Source: Clostridium culturomicium (GTDB taxonomy: Bacteria; Bacillota; Clostridia; Clostridiales; Clostridiaceae). From it: a stretch of DNA of 64,000 nucleotides. The position numbers and the translations under genes were made by a program. The stretch's first letter is position 1. Each line of letters opens with the position of its first letter. Under the pieces are notes generated by a model that was not told the DNA's origin, did no database searches, and saw nothing but the letters and a program-made list of their open reading frames with translations. The stretch covers positions 248,001-312,000 of the forward strand of contig NZ_CCXK01000014.1 of the NCBI RefSeq assembly GCF_000821305.1, given 5' to 3'. Below, one piece after another: positions 33,996-41,711 of this stretch.

Positions 33996-35621
33996 TTAAT
34001 TTTCAAAGTCTCCACCATCACTGGTCATCATTTGAATTAAAGTCTCTGCTTCCTTAACAATATTCTTATAACTAAAATAAATGTTAATGATAATATAATT
34101 TTCATCTAAGTTATACTCTTTTACTACACAATAAAGATATCGTCCTCCTCTTAATAAATTGCTTAAAATAAAATTATCTTTTCTGGGAATATATCCAATT
34201 ACAAATCCACTTTCTCCCGCTATCTTGATTGAATTTTTATCAAAGGTATTATCAGCTTCAAGTACTAGATTAAACATCTTACTTAACTTTATTTCTCTTT
34301 GCACATACTCTCTATTCCTATATCTGCTTCTTGCCACAGAAGAAGTCAATAAATACACATCTTTAATATGCCTCGTCACTTGCATCCCTTTTGTGTTTAT
34401 ATATTCAGTTTTTCCTTCTTCAAGCTCTTCACATAACATCTTAAACTTTTTTCTTACTTCAAAATTGGGCTCATTATCAGCAGCTCTTTTTATAATTTCT
34501 TTTTCTTCAGTAGTTAACTGCTTTTTATATTTTTTTAAGGTTTTGATTGCTTCCCCTCTAATATCATTAACAACACCATTAAGACATTTAATTGCTAAAT
34601 CCTTCCCCTCTGGATAAATATCTCTTAACCCATTAATAAGCAAAGATAAAATTATATACTCACTATCACTACCATTTAAATTATTAGTGTTAATATTTTC
34701 TGGCCCATTTAATAATCCTGCCATCTGAACTCTTTCTTGAAAAAAATTAAAAACCTCGAGTTTATCCTTCTTACTGCCCATCAACGTTAAATATAAATAT
34801 CCATCAAGCTCCATAGGCTTTTTTTCAAAAAATATCTTTAAATCTTGAAAGGAAAGACTTAGTCCATAATATTCAGCTATAGTAATCATATCCTTCAATT
34901 TATACTTACTCCGTTGAAGCTCCTTAAAAAATATCTTAGTCCATTTTTTCTTATTTATATTATTAATTTCTTTATAAAGTTCTTCCCTAACTTCATCAAT
35001 ATCCTTTAAATCAACTAACTGTCTCCATATTGATGTTATGCATACCAAAGCTAAAAAACTACTTCCCTTTAAAGCTAATGGCAAGTATTGATATATCAAT
35101 TCATATTTAATTTCAGAATCCTTAAGTTTATAATTATTCAAATGTTTATAAATCAAGTAAGAAAACTTGTTGATTTTATTCTTATTATCTTCAATTTCAG
35201 TTAAATAAGCCTTAATATTCCCTGATATCAAAACATACTCAACTAGTATCTCTTCGTATATCTTGTTCTTATATCCTTCTTCAAATATATAAGTATTAAT
35301 CTCCTCACTTAAAATCTCTATATTGGTTAAAGCAAAAATTTTAAGTGTTCCTTTTGTTTCTTTTAATAATTTAAACATATAGCTATTGCACTTTTGCATA
35401 TTCTTTATTGCCTTTGTTAAATAGTATATAAATTCCCCACTTCTAGTAAATACCTCTACTGCCGTTATTACTTCATCTTCCTCCAAGTATTTTTCCGCTA
35501 AAATCAATCCAAGTTTAACTTCATCTTTACTGTTGCTTTTAAATACGTATTCTTTAGTCAATGCCTTAATCCAACTTTTATCAATTTCCTCTTCCTTAAC
35601 TAAAATATTTATCTTATCCAT
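33996..35621 (-). CDS. Helical-repeat protein with a C-terminal HIRAN domain
   Basis: 541 residues. The first ~390 residues are an all-helical, HEAT-like array with many charged helices and no catalytic motif I can identify. The C-terminal part (about 410-525) is a HIRAN domain: LLTSSVARSRYRN, LVLEADNTFDKNSIKIAGESG and VIGYIPRKDNFILSNLLRGG. HIRAN domains bind single-stranded or 3'-ended DNA in HLTF-type helicases, but here no helicase is attached. Its ribosome site is weak (GAAAGAA). The downstream methyltransferase gene suggests a joint role, possibly in nucleic-acid modification or repair. This is inference. Confidence 0.75.
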   Translation of the reverse strand: MDKINILVKEEEIDKSWIKALTKEYVFKSNSKDEVKLGLILAEKYLEEDEVITAVEVFTRSGEFIYYLTKAIKNMQKCNSYMFKLLKETKGTLKIFALTNIEILSEEINTYIFEEGYKNKIYEEILVEYVLISGNIKAYLTEIEDNKNKINKFSYLIYKHLNNYKLKDSEIKYELIYQYLPLALKGSSFLALVCITSIWRQLVDLKDIDEVREELYKEINNINKKKWTKIFFKELQRSKYKLKDMITIAEYYGLSLSFQDLKIFFEKKPMELDGYLYLTLMGSKKDKLEVFNFFQERVQMAGLLNGPENINTNNLNGSDSEYIILSLLINGLRDIYPEGKDLAIKCLNGVVNDIRGEAIKTLKKYKKQLTTEEKEIIKRAADNEPNFEVRKKFKMLCEELEEGKTEYINTKGMQVTRHIKDVYLLTSSVARSRYRNREYVQREIKLSKMFNLVLEADNTFDKNSIKIAGESGFVIGYIPRKDNFILSNLLRGGRYLYCVVKEYNLDENYIIINIYFSYKNIVKEAETLIQMMTSDGGDFEN

Positions 35622-35741
35622 AAATATAATTAATTTCTTTCATACCACTCTTACTATCTGTATACTTTAATGCTTTAATTTTTTCAAATATACTCTTTTT
35701 CCTACCTATCCTTCTCTGCAATAATTTCACCCTCCCTTTAT

Positions 35742-35900
35742 TAATGAAACTCCTTCTCATATTCATTTGAAGAAGCGCTCTAAGTTCAAGTGACTAAATC
35801 AAAGATTTATACTCTCACTTAACTTCATATTATCCAAAACAAAGATGCACTCTGTGAAAATTCCACTTACTAAATCAAAGATTTGGAGTATCACTTAAAG
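35742..35900 (+). repeat. Dispersed intergenic repeat, copy F (longest, two modules)
   Basis: First module 35742-35820: TGAAACTCCTTCTCATATTC, TTTGAAGAAG, ACTAAATCAAAGATTTATAC, CTCACTT. Second module 35836-35900: AAAACAAAGATGCACTCTGT, ACTTACTAAATCAAAGATTT, GGAGTATCACTT. The second module matches the second half of copy G. It lies between the HIRAN and capA genes. Confidence 0.7.
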
Positions 35901-35965
35901 TTTGTATATCTATATTCATCTTCTCCCCTTAACATTCAAGGTTTAGAACTCCTTGAGAATCACAC

Positions 35966-35994
35966 AAAAAAGAGCCTACTTATCGTAAGCTCCC
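35966..35994 (-). terminator. Terminator of the capA-type gene
   Basis: Stem GAGCCTAC / GTAAGCTC (one G-T pair), followed on the minus strand by TTTTTTG. Confidence 0.75.
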
Positions 35995-36005
35995 TAATCG
36001 CCTTA

Positions 36006-37316
36006 TTAAAATTCAAAGGTTCCTATTTTATCTTTTCCAAGTACCTCTTCTGTTCTTCTTAATGAAGCTACCGCACTGCTTTCCCCTGAAGAAGCTGGTA
36101 TAACCACATCATCTCCTGCAGCCTTCCCAAGCGGAATCATTCTATGGGTATAAAGTCCATCAGCTCTTTGCTCTCTGTACATCCAAAGTGGAATAACTTC
36201 ATACTCCTTTATGCTTAAACCAGTATCATCTACGGCTAGTTCAAAATTAACCATATATCCATCTTCTGTTCTTCCAGCTTCATTTATTGAATCATTTAAT
36301 TCTTCAAAGCATTGATTCGATAGATTATTTCCTTGAGCATAAATTACAAAAGTCTTTTCACCTTGTGAATTAGTCATTATTTCATATGGTTGAATTACGT
36401 GTGGATGATTTCCAAGTACAATATCAATGCCCATTTCATTTAATTGTTTTGCTATTTCTACCTGATGATCACTTGGTTCATTATCGTATTCTTCCCCCCA
36501 GTGCATAGCTACCATAGTAAAATCTGCACCTTCACTTTTCATTGCATTTAAATTTCCTTGTAAATCACTATAAAATTCATCTAATTTATCATATCTAAAG
36601 GTATTTAAAAGCGCTTTACTTGACTCTGAAATTGGAATACTATTAATTGTTGAGCTTCCACCCACAACTCCAGTTTCAAATACATAAGAAATCATACCTA
36701 TCTTTTGTCCATTGATATCTATAATCTCATACTTAGGTTCATTAGTGCTTTCTCTAACTCCAGAAACACCTAACCCCTGTTCCCTTGTCACTTTAACAGT
36801 TCTTTTAAGTGCATCAATCCCACCATCCCAAATATGATTTGTTCCAAGGTTGAGCATATTGATTCCACTATCTTTTAATGCAGTTAACACTTCATCTGGA
36901 CTATTAAATAGTGGGAAACCTGAATAATTTCCATTTCCTTGAAGGGTTGTTTCTAATACAGCCACACTTAAATCTGAATCCTTTAATATATCCTTCACAT
37001 ACTTAAAACTCTCAGCAAAGTCATATCCTGCATTGGTTTCTGCTGACTTAAGCTGTTTGTCATGAAAAATAATATTCCCTAAAGATGAAATCTTTATTTT
37101 GTTAGTTTCATCTACTTTATTATTATCTGAATTTGAGTTATTGTTATTTGAATTGTTACCTTTATTTTCTACAACTTTATCTTTATCTAAATTATCTTTA
37201 GCTGCTTCTTTAGAATTAACGAATTTTGCTGCAAAGTATCCTGTAAAAATTATAATACTAATCATCACAACCATAGACGTTATTTTTCTAACTTTTTTTG
37301 CTGTTTTTCTTTTCAT
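36006..37316 (-). CDS. CapA family (poly-gamma-glutamate synthesis-like) protein
   Basis: 436 residues. The N-terminus is basic with one transmembrane helix (about 13-30, SMVVMISIIIFTGYFAAKF), followed by an Asn/Ser/Asp-rich linker and an extracellular CapA metallophosphatase-like domain: KISSLGNIIFHD, VAVLETTLQG, MLNLGTNHIWDGG, VAMHWGEEYD, IDIVLGNHPHVIQPYE. CapA supports export or attachment of poly-gamma-glutamate, but many clostridial homologues occur without capBC, as here, and may act on other surface material. It has a GAGGGGGA site. Confidence 0.88.
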   Translation of the reverse strand: MKRKTAKKVRKITSMVVMISIIIFTGYFAAKFVNSKEAAKDNLDKDKVVENKGNNSNNNNSNSDNNKVDETNKIKISSLGNIIFHDKQLKSAETNAGYDFAESFKYVKDILKDSDLSVAVLETTLQGNGNYSGFPLFNSPDEVLTALKDSGINMLNLGTNHIWDGGIDALKRTVKVTREQGLGVSGVRESTNEPKYEIIDINGQKIGMISYVFETGVVGGSSTINSIPISESSKALLNTFRYDKLDEFYSDLQGNLNAMKSEGADFTMVAMHWGEEYDNEPSDHQVEIAKQLNEMGIDIVLGNHPHVIQPYEIMTNSQGEKTFVIYAQGNNLSNQCFEELNDSINEAGRTEDGYMVNFELAVDDTGLSIKEYEVIPLWMYREQRADGLYTHRMIPLGKAAGDDVVIPASSGESSAVASLRRTEEVLGKDKIGTFEF

Positions 37317-37648
37317 AGCTTCCCCCTCGTTTTATTTTATATATACTTATTGGTATATTTATTTCTATATTTATTTTACGATGTTACTATTCTCAATTTT
37401 ATACCCTGTACAATTTCATTGCAACTGTTTTATTTATCCTTACAAGGATACTCATAAAACTTAATTATAATTTTAAAGCTACCCTCGTCATCTTATAATA
37501 GATTTCGGTGCTGCCATACTCACCATTTAATGAAGATCTGATATTATAAACTCTGCCCTTTTATCCTCACCTTATTCGTATTATTTCCCAATTTTGTAAA
37601 AAACATTAGACTTTTCATATCTAGAAATAAAATTCTATTAAAAATTTA
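37317..37648. other. Intergenic region upstream of the capA-type gene
   Basis: About 330 nt, AT-rich, with no coding sense or recognised RNA element. It should contain the promoter of the capA-type gene on the minus strand. Confidence 0.4.
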
Positions 37649-37680
37649 AAATACTAGTAGATTTAAATCTACTAGTATTT
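37649..37680. terminator. 32-bp perfect palindrome, probable terminator
   Basis: AAATACTAGTAGATTT and its exact complement, joined without a spacer. On the minus strand it is followed by a T-rich stretch (TAAATTTTTAAT). It lies about 100 nt past the DUF4474 stop. Confidence 0.65.
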
Positions 37681-37776
37681 CATTTGTTTTATCTAATTTT
37701 AATTATACCTACTTTTAATTCCATTTTTTCTTCAAATCAACCTATTTCATTGATTCCACATTTACATCAAATAAAT

Positions 37777-38844
37777 CTATTTTAAATATCTCTTAATACT
37801 ATTGTACTCTTCAAATAAGGCTTTAGTTTTACCTATATTCATAATCTCATTATATAACTCTGGTGACATACTCTTAAGAGCAGCTAGCTTATCTTTAAAA
37901 TTTGTATATGGTTTAGTAATCTCTTGGTACTCATCACATAAAAACTTATTCTTCTTTTGGATTATCTTATCTGTAGTTCCCCCCCTAGTATAAGGCTGTC
38001 TTGAATGTGGTTTATCAAAACATACTGATACACTGTCATTATTTATTATTATTTCTTCTTCTAAATAACCTACTTTCTTTAATCCATTTATAAAAGCATT
38101 TTGCATATCCTCGTTATTAAACTTAATAGTCAAATTCATAACTAAATCTGAAGGATTAAAAAAATCTCCTAGCTTAAAGCCTGTTAACCACCAATGTTTT
38201 TCAGCCCTTGTAAATATAACTTTATCTTCACTCTTTAATTCATATGACATATCTAGAAGCTGTTCATTGCTAACAGCTTCATAAAAATCTCCCAAAAATA
38301 CACCTTGAATTTCAATATTGGATTCCTTCTCTTTATATACTCCAATTTCTCCACCTGAAGTTAAATCATATTGACCCTTCCAGAATTCAATGAGCCACTT
38401 TTTTCCTTCATGTTCAAAATAAATAGGCTCACAATCAATAATCATTCCTAATGGTGCTGCTGCTTCATCATAAAGGGTACAATATCCGTATTTTCTCTGC
38501 CATGAATTTATTCTTGAATAAAATATATCCTGATTTAAATCATATCCATATCCTGCATCTTTAACTATTTTATCAAAATTCTTATCTCCAGTGCTATCTG
38601 ACTCTCTCTCTCTGATGGTACCATCTTCTGAATCTGTTTCTGTCTCATTAATACTTACGACATTTTCTTTATAAACAAATACAGATACAACTAATGCAAT
38701 CACTACTAAAATAATTAGAATAACTATACTAATTAAATTTCCATCTAAACCTTTAGAACAATCTATATTATTTACAGCAGCAATCATTCCCCTGCTGCCA
38801 GCAATAGTCAAATCATTAAAAATATTGCTAAATAGCTGAAACAT
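37777..38844 (-). CDS. Membrane-anchored DUF4474 protein
   Basis: 355 residues. One transmembrane helix lies near residues 37-58 (LISIVILIILVVIALVVSVF). A short acidic spacer and the DUF4474 domain follow (about 95-330), with the family's dense aromatic blocks: DAGYGYDLNQDIFYS, WQRKYGYCTLYDEAAAPLGM, IDCEPIYFEHEGKKWLIEFW, KGQYDLTSGGEIGVY and KHWWLTGFKLGDF. The domain is widespread in clostridia and of unknown function. Its start follows TAGGAGGAGG, 80 nt after glnS, so read-through from glnS is possible. Confidence 0.85.
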   Translation of the reverse strand: MFQLFSNIFNDLTIAGSRGMIAAVNNIDCSKGLDGNLISIVILIILVVIALVVSVFVYKENVVSINETETDSEDGTIRERESDSTGDKNFDKIVKDAGYGYDLNQDIFYSRINSWQRKYGYCTLYDEAAAPLGMIIDCEPIYFEHEGKKWLIEFWKGQYDLTSGGEIGVYKEKESNIEIQGVFLGDFYEAVSNEQLLDMSYELKSEDKVIFTRAEKHWWLTGFKLGDFFNPSDLVMNLTIKFNNEDMQNAFINGLKKVGYLEEEIIINNDSVSVCFDKPHSRQPYTRGGTTDKIIQKKNKFLCDEYQEITKPYTNFKDKLAALKSMSPELYNEIMNIGKTKALFEEYNSIKRYLK

Positions 38845-38924
38845 AAACCTCCTCCTAGAAATATTATTTTATTATCATAATATTCATTCGGAAATTTAGT
38901 GTTAATCCCCCTTAATTCCTATTA

Positions 38925-40577
38925 CTATTTTTTATAGGAACTTTTTAAGGCCACAGTTCTGTTGAATACTAACTTCTCCTTCGATATCTTTTCATCCTTA
39001 AAGAAGAAACCATGTCTAATAAATTGATATCTGCCCTCTTCATCAAGTCTTAAAGCTTCTGGCTCAATGACAGCCCCTGATTTTACTTCAAGAGAATTAG
39101 GATTAATAAACTTAAATAAATCATCGCCTGATGGAGACTCATTAAATAGATTTTCATAAAGCCTCACTTCACAAGGCACACCATACTTAGCGCTTACCCA
39201 ATGAATTGTTCCCTTAACTTTTCTTCCTGTAAATCCACTTCCACTCTTAGTTTCTGGATCATAGGTGCATCTTAACTCAACCACATCGCCCTTTTCATCT
39301 TTTATAATCTCATTGCATTTTATAAAATAAGCCCCCTTAAGTCTTACTTCTCCTCCAAGGGTTAAACGGTTATATTTCTTAGGCGGATTTTCCTCAAAGT
39401 CTTCTCTCTCAATATAAAGCTCCCTGGTAAAAGGAATCTCTCTACTACCCATTTCCTCATTTTCAGGATTATTCTCTACTGTTAGATACTCTAAATCTTC
39501 CTCAGCTAGATTAGTAATTACTACCTTTATTGGATCAAGAACTGCCATTACTGATGGAACCTTTGCCTTTAAATTCTTTCTTACAGAATTCTCAAGCATT
39601 GCCGCATCAACTAATGTATCCGCCCTTGCCACACCTATTTCTCTAAGAAAGTCTAGTAGGGCTTCTCTTGTGTATCCCCTTCTTCTCATACCTTTAATAG
39701 TAGGAAGTCTTGGATCATCCCATCCGTCAACCTCATTGCTTGCAACCAGCATTTTTAAATACCTCTTACTAGTAACAACTCCGCTTAAATTCATTCTCCC
39801 AAATTCAATTTGCCTTGGCTTTGGAAGTTCTAAATCTAACTCATTTAAAACCCACTCATAAAGCGATCTATGGTCTTTAAATTCATTAGAACATAAAGAA
39901 TGAGAAATTCCTTCAATATAATCTTGAATTGGATGAGCATAATCATACATAGGATAAATACACCATTCATTTCCCGTCCTATAATGCGGAATATAGGAAA
40001 TTCTATAAATTACAGGATCACGCATATTCATATTAGGACTGCTCATATCAATTTTTGCTCTTAAGACAGCTTCTCCCTCTTTAAATTCTCCCCTCTTCAT
40101 CTTTTCAAAAAGTTCTAGATTTTCCTCTACACTTCTTTCTCTATAAGGACTATTTTTACCTGGTGCTTTTAAAGTCCCTCTATATTCCCTTAATTCCTCT
40201 GCACTTAAATTACAAACAAAAGCCTTTCCCTTTTTAATTAAATGAATAGCATATTCATAAATTCTTTCATTATAATCCGAACCGTAAAAAAGTCTATCCT
40301 CATAATCAAAACCCATCCACTTCATATCTTCCATAATGGCCTCAACAAATTCGTGGTCTTCTTTCCCAGGGTTTGTATCGTCAAATCTCAAATTAAATTT
40401 CCCCTTATACTTTGTCGCAATCCCATAACTTATATTAATAGCATAAGCACTACCTAGATGAAGATAACCATTTGGCTCTGGTGGAAAACGAGTATGAATC
40501 TCCCTTGTATATCCCTTCTCCACATCTTCCCCAACTATTCTGTCAACAAAATTTAATACTTCTTTTTCATTACACAT
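38925..40577 (-). CDS. glnS: Glutamine--tRNA ligase (GlnRS)
   Basis: 550 residues from the ATG at 40577, which has AAAGGAG 9 nt upstream; a TTG at 40625 has no site. The FPPEPNGYLH signature (31-40) and RFDDTNP are GlnRS hallmarks. A class-I catalytic domain with an MSK-like loop VTSKRYL (about 265) and a C-terminal beta-barrel anticodon-binding domain follow (VRLKGAYFIKCNEI, GSGFTGRKVKGTIHWV). The HIGH motif reads HLGS, with the second histidine replaced by Ser and the following AKS by AYA, closer to the GluRS form. It charges tRNA-Gln in the cytoplasm. A T-box with its own promoter lies upstream, and repeat copy G sits between them. Confidence 0.95.
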   Translation of the reverse strand: MCNEKEVLNFVDRIVGEDVEKGYTREIHTRFPPEPNGYLHLGSAYAINISYGIATKYKGKFNLRFDDTNPGKEDHEFVEAIMEDMKWMGFDYEDRLFYGSDYNERIYEYAIHLIKKGKAFVCNLSAEELREYRGTLKAPGKNSPYRERSVEENLELFEKMKRGEFKEGEAVLRAKIDMSSPNMNMRDPVIYRISYIPHYRTGNEWCIYPMYDYAHPIQDYIEGISHSLCSNEFKDHRSLYEWVLNELDLELPKPRQIEFGRMNLSGVVTSKRYLKMLVASNEVDGWDDPRLPTIKGMRRRGYTREALLDFLREIGVARADTLVDAAMLENSVRKNLKAKVPSVMAVLDPIKVVITNLAEEDLEYLTVENNPENEEMGSREIPFTRELYIEREDFEENPPKKYNRLTLGGEVRLKGAYFIKCNEIIKDEKGDVVELRCTYDPETKSGSGFTGRKVKGTIHWVSAKYGVPCEVRLYENLFNESPSGDDLFKFINPNSLEVKSGAVIEPEALRLDEEGRYQFIRHGFFFKDEKISKEKLVFNRTVALKSSYKK

Positions 40578-40626
40578 TTCACATATCTCCTTTATTTTTA
40601 TTAACTTCTTTTCTCCTCTACTCAAT

Positions 40627-40738
40627 ATGAAACTCCGCCTCAGGGTCCTTCGGTGGAGTAAGTTTTACTTAGCAAATCATAGAGCACATAGTGAAAGTTT
40701 CGCTTACCAAATCATAGATTTGGAGCATCACTTTTGGA
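40627..40738 (+). repeat. Dispersed intergenic repeat, copy G
   Basis: TATGAAACTCCGCCTCAGGG, hairpin ACTCCGCC / GGTGGAGT (40632-40639 and 40652-40659, one G-T pair), GCAAATCATAGAGCACATAG, CGCTTACCAAATCATAGATT, TGGAGCATCACTTTTGG. It lies within the glnS transcript between the T-box terminator and the start codon, in antisense orientation. Confidence 0.7.
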
Positions 40739-40750
40739 ATAAAACTTAAA

Positions 40751-40793
40751 AACTCCCACCCCAAAGACCTTTAAAGTCTTTAGGGCGGGAGTT
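40751..40793 (-). terminator. T-box-controlled terminator of glnS
   Basis: Long stem AACTCCC(G/A)CCC.. with complement, loop TTTAAA region, followed on the minus strand by TTTTTAAGTTTT. It competes with the antiterminator formed by the T-box sequence. Confidence 0.85.
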
Positions 40794-41071
40794 ATATCTC
40801 GCGTTGCCACCTAAATATATTAATATGTTGCCATATTAACCTCATCAAGTACGGCACTATACCTAGTGCTTATACTCTAGTTCTGTAACGTGAACAAACG
40901 TCATAGCATCACCTTGCGGATCCGTATGAAGCTCAGGACCTTGTTTCAATAAATACTTCTTTGCTCCATCTCAGCTATCGGAGCTCTCTGTATAAGAAAA
41001 TAGATATTTACTTCTTCCATCATAGCCATTTTAATTTTTCTCTCTTAATTTAATAAGACAAATTTCTATTT
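40751..41071 (-). promoter_or_regulatory. T-box riboswitch leader of glnS
   Basis: On the minus strand the conserved T-box sequence reads AGGTGGCAACGCG (about 40812-40800), directly before the terminator. Upstream, stem I parts are recognisable: AGTA near the 5' side, AGAGAG, a distal helix CTCC/GGAG around a GCTGAGA-type loop, then TTGAAACAAGG. A CAA at 40943-40941 within that segment is the best candidate specifier codon for glutamine. Uncharged tRNA-Gln would pair with it and favour read-through into glnS. The exact specifier alignment needs a structural model. Confidence 0.88.
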
Positions 41072-41077
41072 ACATAT

Positions 41078-41106
41078 ATTGTACTTAACTACATTTGCTA
41101 AGTCAA
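41078..41106 (-). promoter_or_regulatory. Promoter of the glnS T-box transcript
   Basis: -35 TTGACT (41106-41101), 17-nt spacer, -10 TACAAT (41083-41078) on the minus strand. Transcription would start near 41071, just before the T-box. Confidence 0.8.
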
Positions 41107-41136
41107 TATATGGCTTAAGCTTTTCTAATACTTATT

Positions 41137-41550
41137 CTATTCGTGTAAACCGAAACCTGTGATTACTAGTCCTGCCCAATCAGCATTTTCTTTTTCTACC
41201 CAATGATACTCTATGTCAAGCTCCTTAAGCCATGCATTAAGACCATGGCTTTTCTTGCTGACGTTAGGTGATTTTCTTCCAAAAATATCTTTGATTGTCT
41301 CTAACAATTCAGCCTGCTCCTCCTTACCAATCTCTTTGTCTAAAAACTTGCTTATTTCTATACAGCATTGAGCATAAGAAGAATGATCCTCAAAGTATAA
41401 TTCATTAGCAAGAAGTATTCTCTTCTCATTTAATTCTTTAATCACTTCATTGATTTCTTCTACATTTGATAAGTATTTCTTTGCTATTCCCATAGCATCA
41501 ATATCATTGTCCAGTCTATTTATCTGTTTTTCTAATCTTTCATTTCTCAT
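41137..41550 (-). CDS. Uncharacterised 137-residue protein
   Basis: A soluble protein with a coiled-coil-like N-terminal half (RLEKQINRLDNDIDAMGIAKK.., EEINEVIKELNEKR) and a globular end (HGLNAWLKELDIEYHW..GLVITGFGLHE). No signal or membrane segment. The ribosome site is weak (GGGAAAAC). It lies between sbcC and the glnS promoter. I do not recognise the family. Confidence 0.65.
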   Translation of the reverse strand: MRNERLEKQINRLDNDIDAMGIAKKYLSNVEEINEVIKELNEKRILLANELYFEDHSSYAQCCIEISKFLDKEIGKEEQAELLETIKDIFGRKSPNVSKKSHGLNAWLKELDIEYHWVEKENADWAGLVITGFGLHE

Positions 41551-41711
41551 TAAGTTTTCCCACTTTATCTTTTATTTAACCATATGTTTCAACGGTAATG
41601 TATCTATTATAACATTACCAATATTACTATCAAGGTTTATAAAAATTTAATTTGAAAATAGAGCTAATTATTTAGTTCATTAAAATATCTTGTATATTTT
41701 TCATGCTCCTA

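Noticed and set aside
40578..40625. TTG start adding 16 residues to GlnRS
   Set aside because: No ribosome site. The ATG at 40577 has AAAGGAG at proper spacing and gives the usual family N-terminus.
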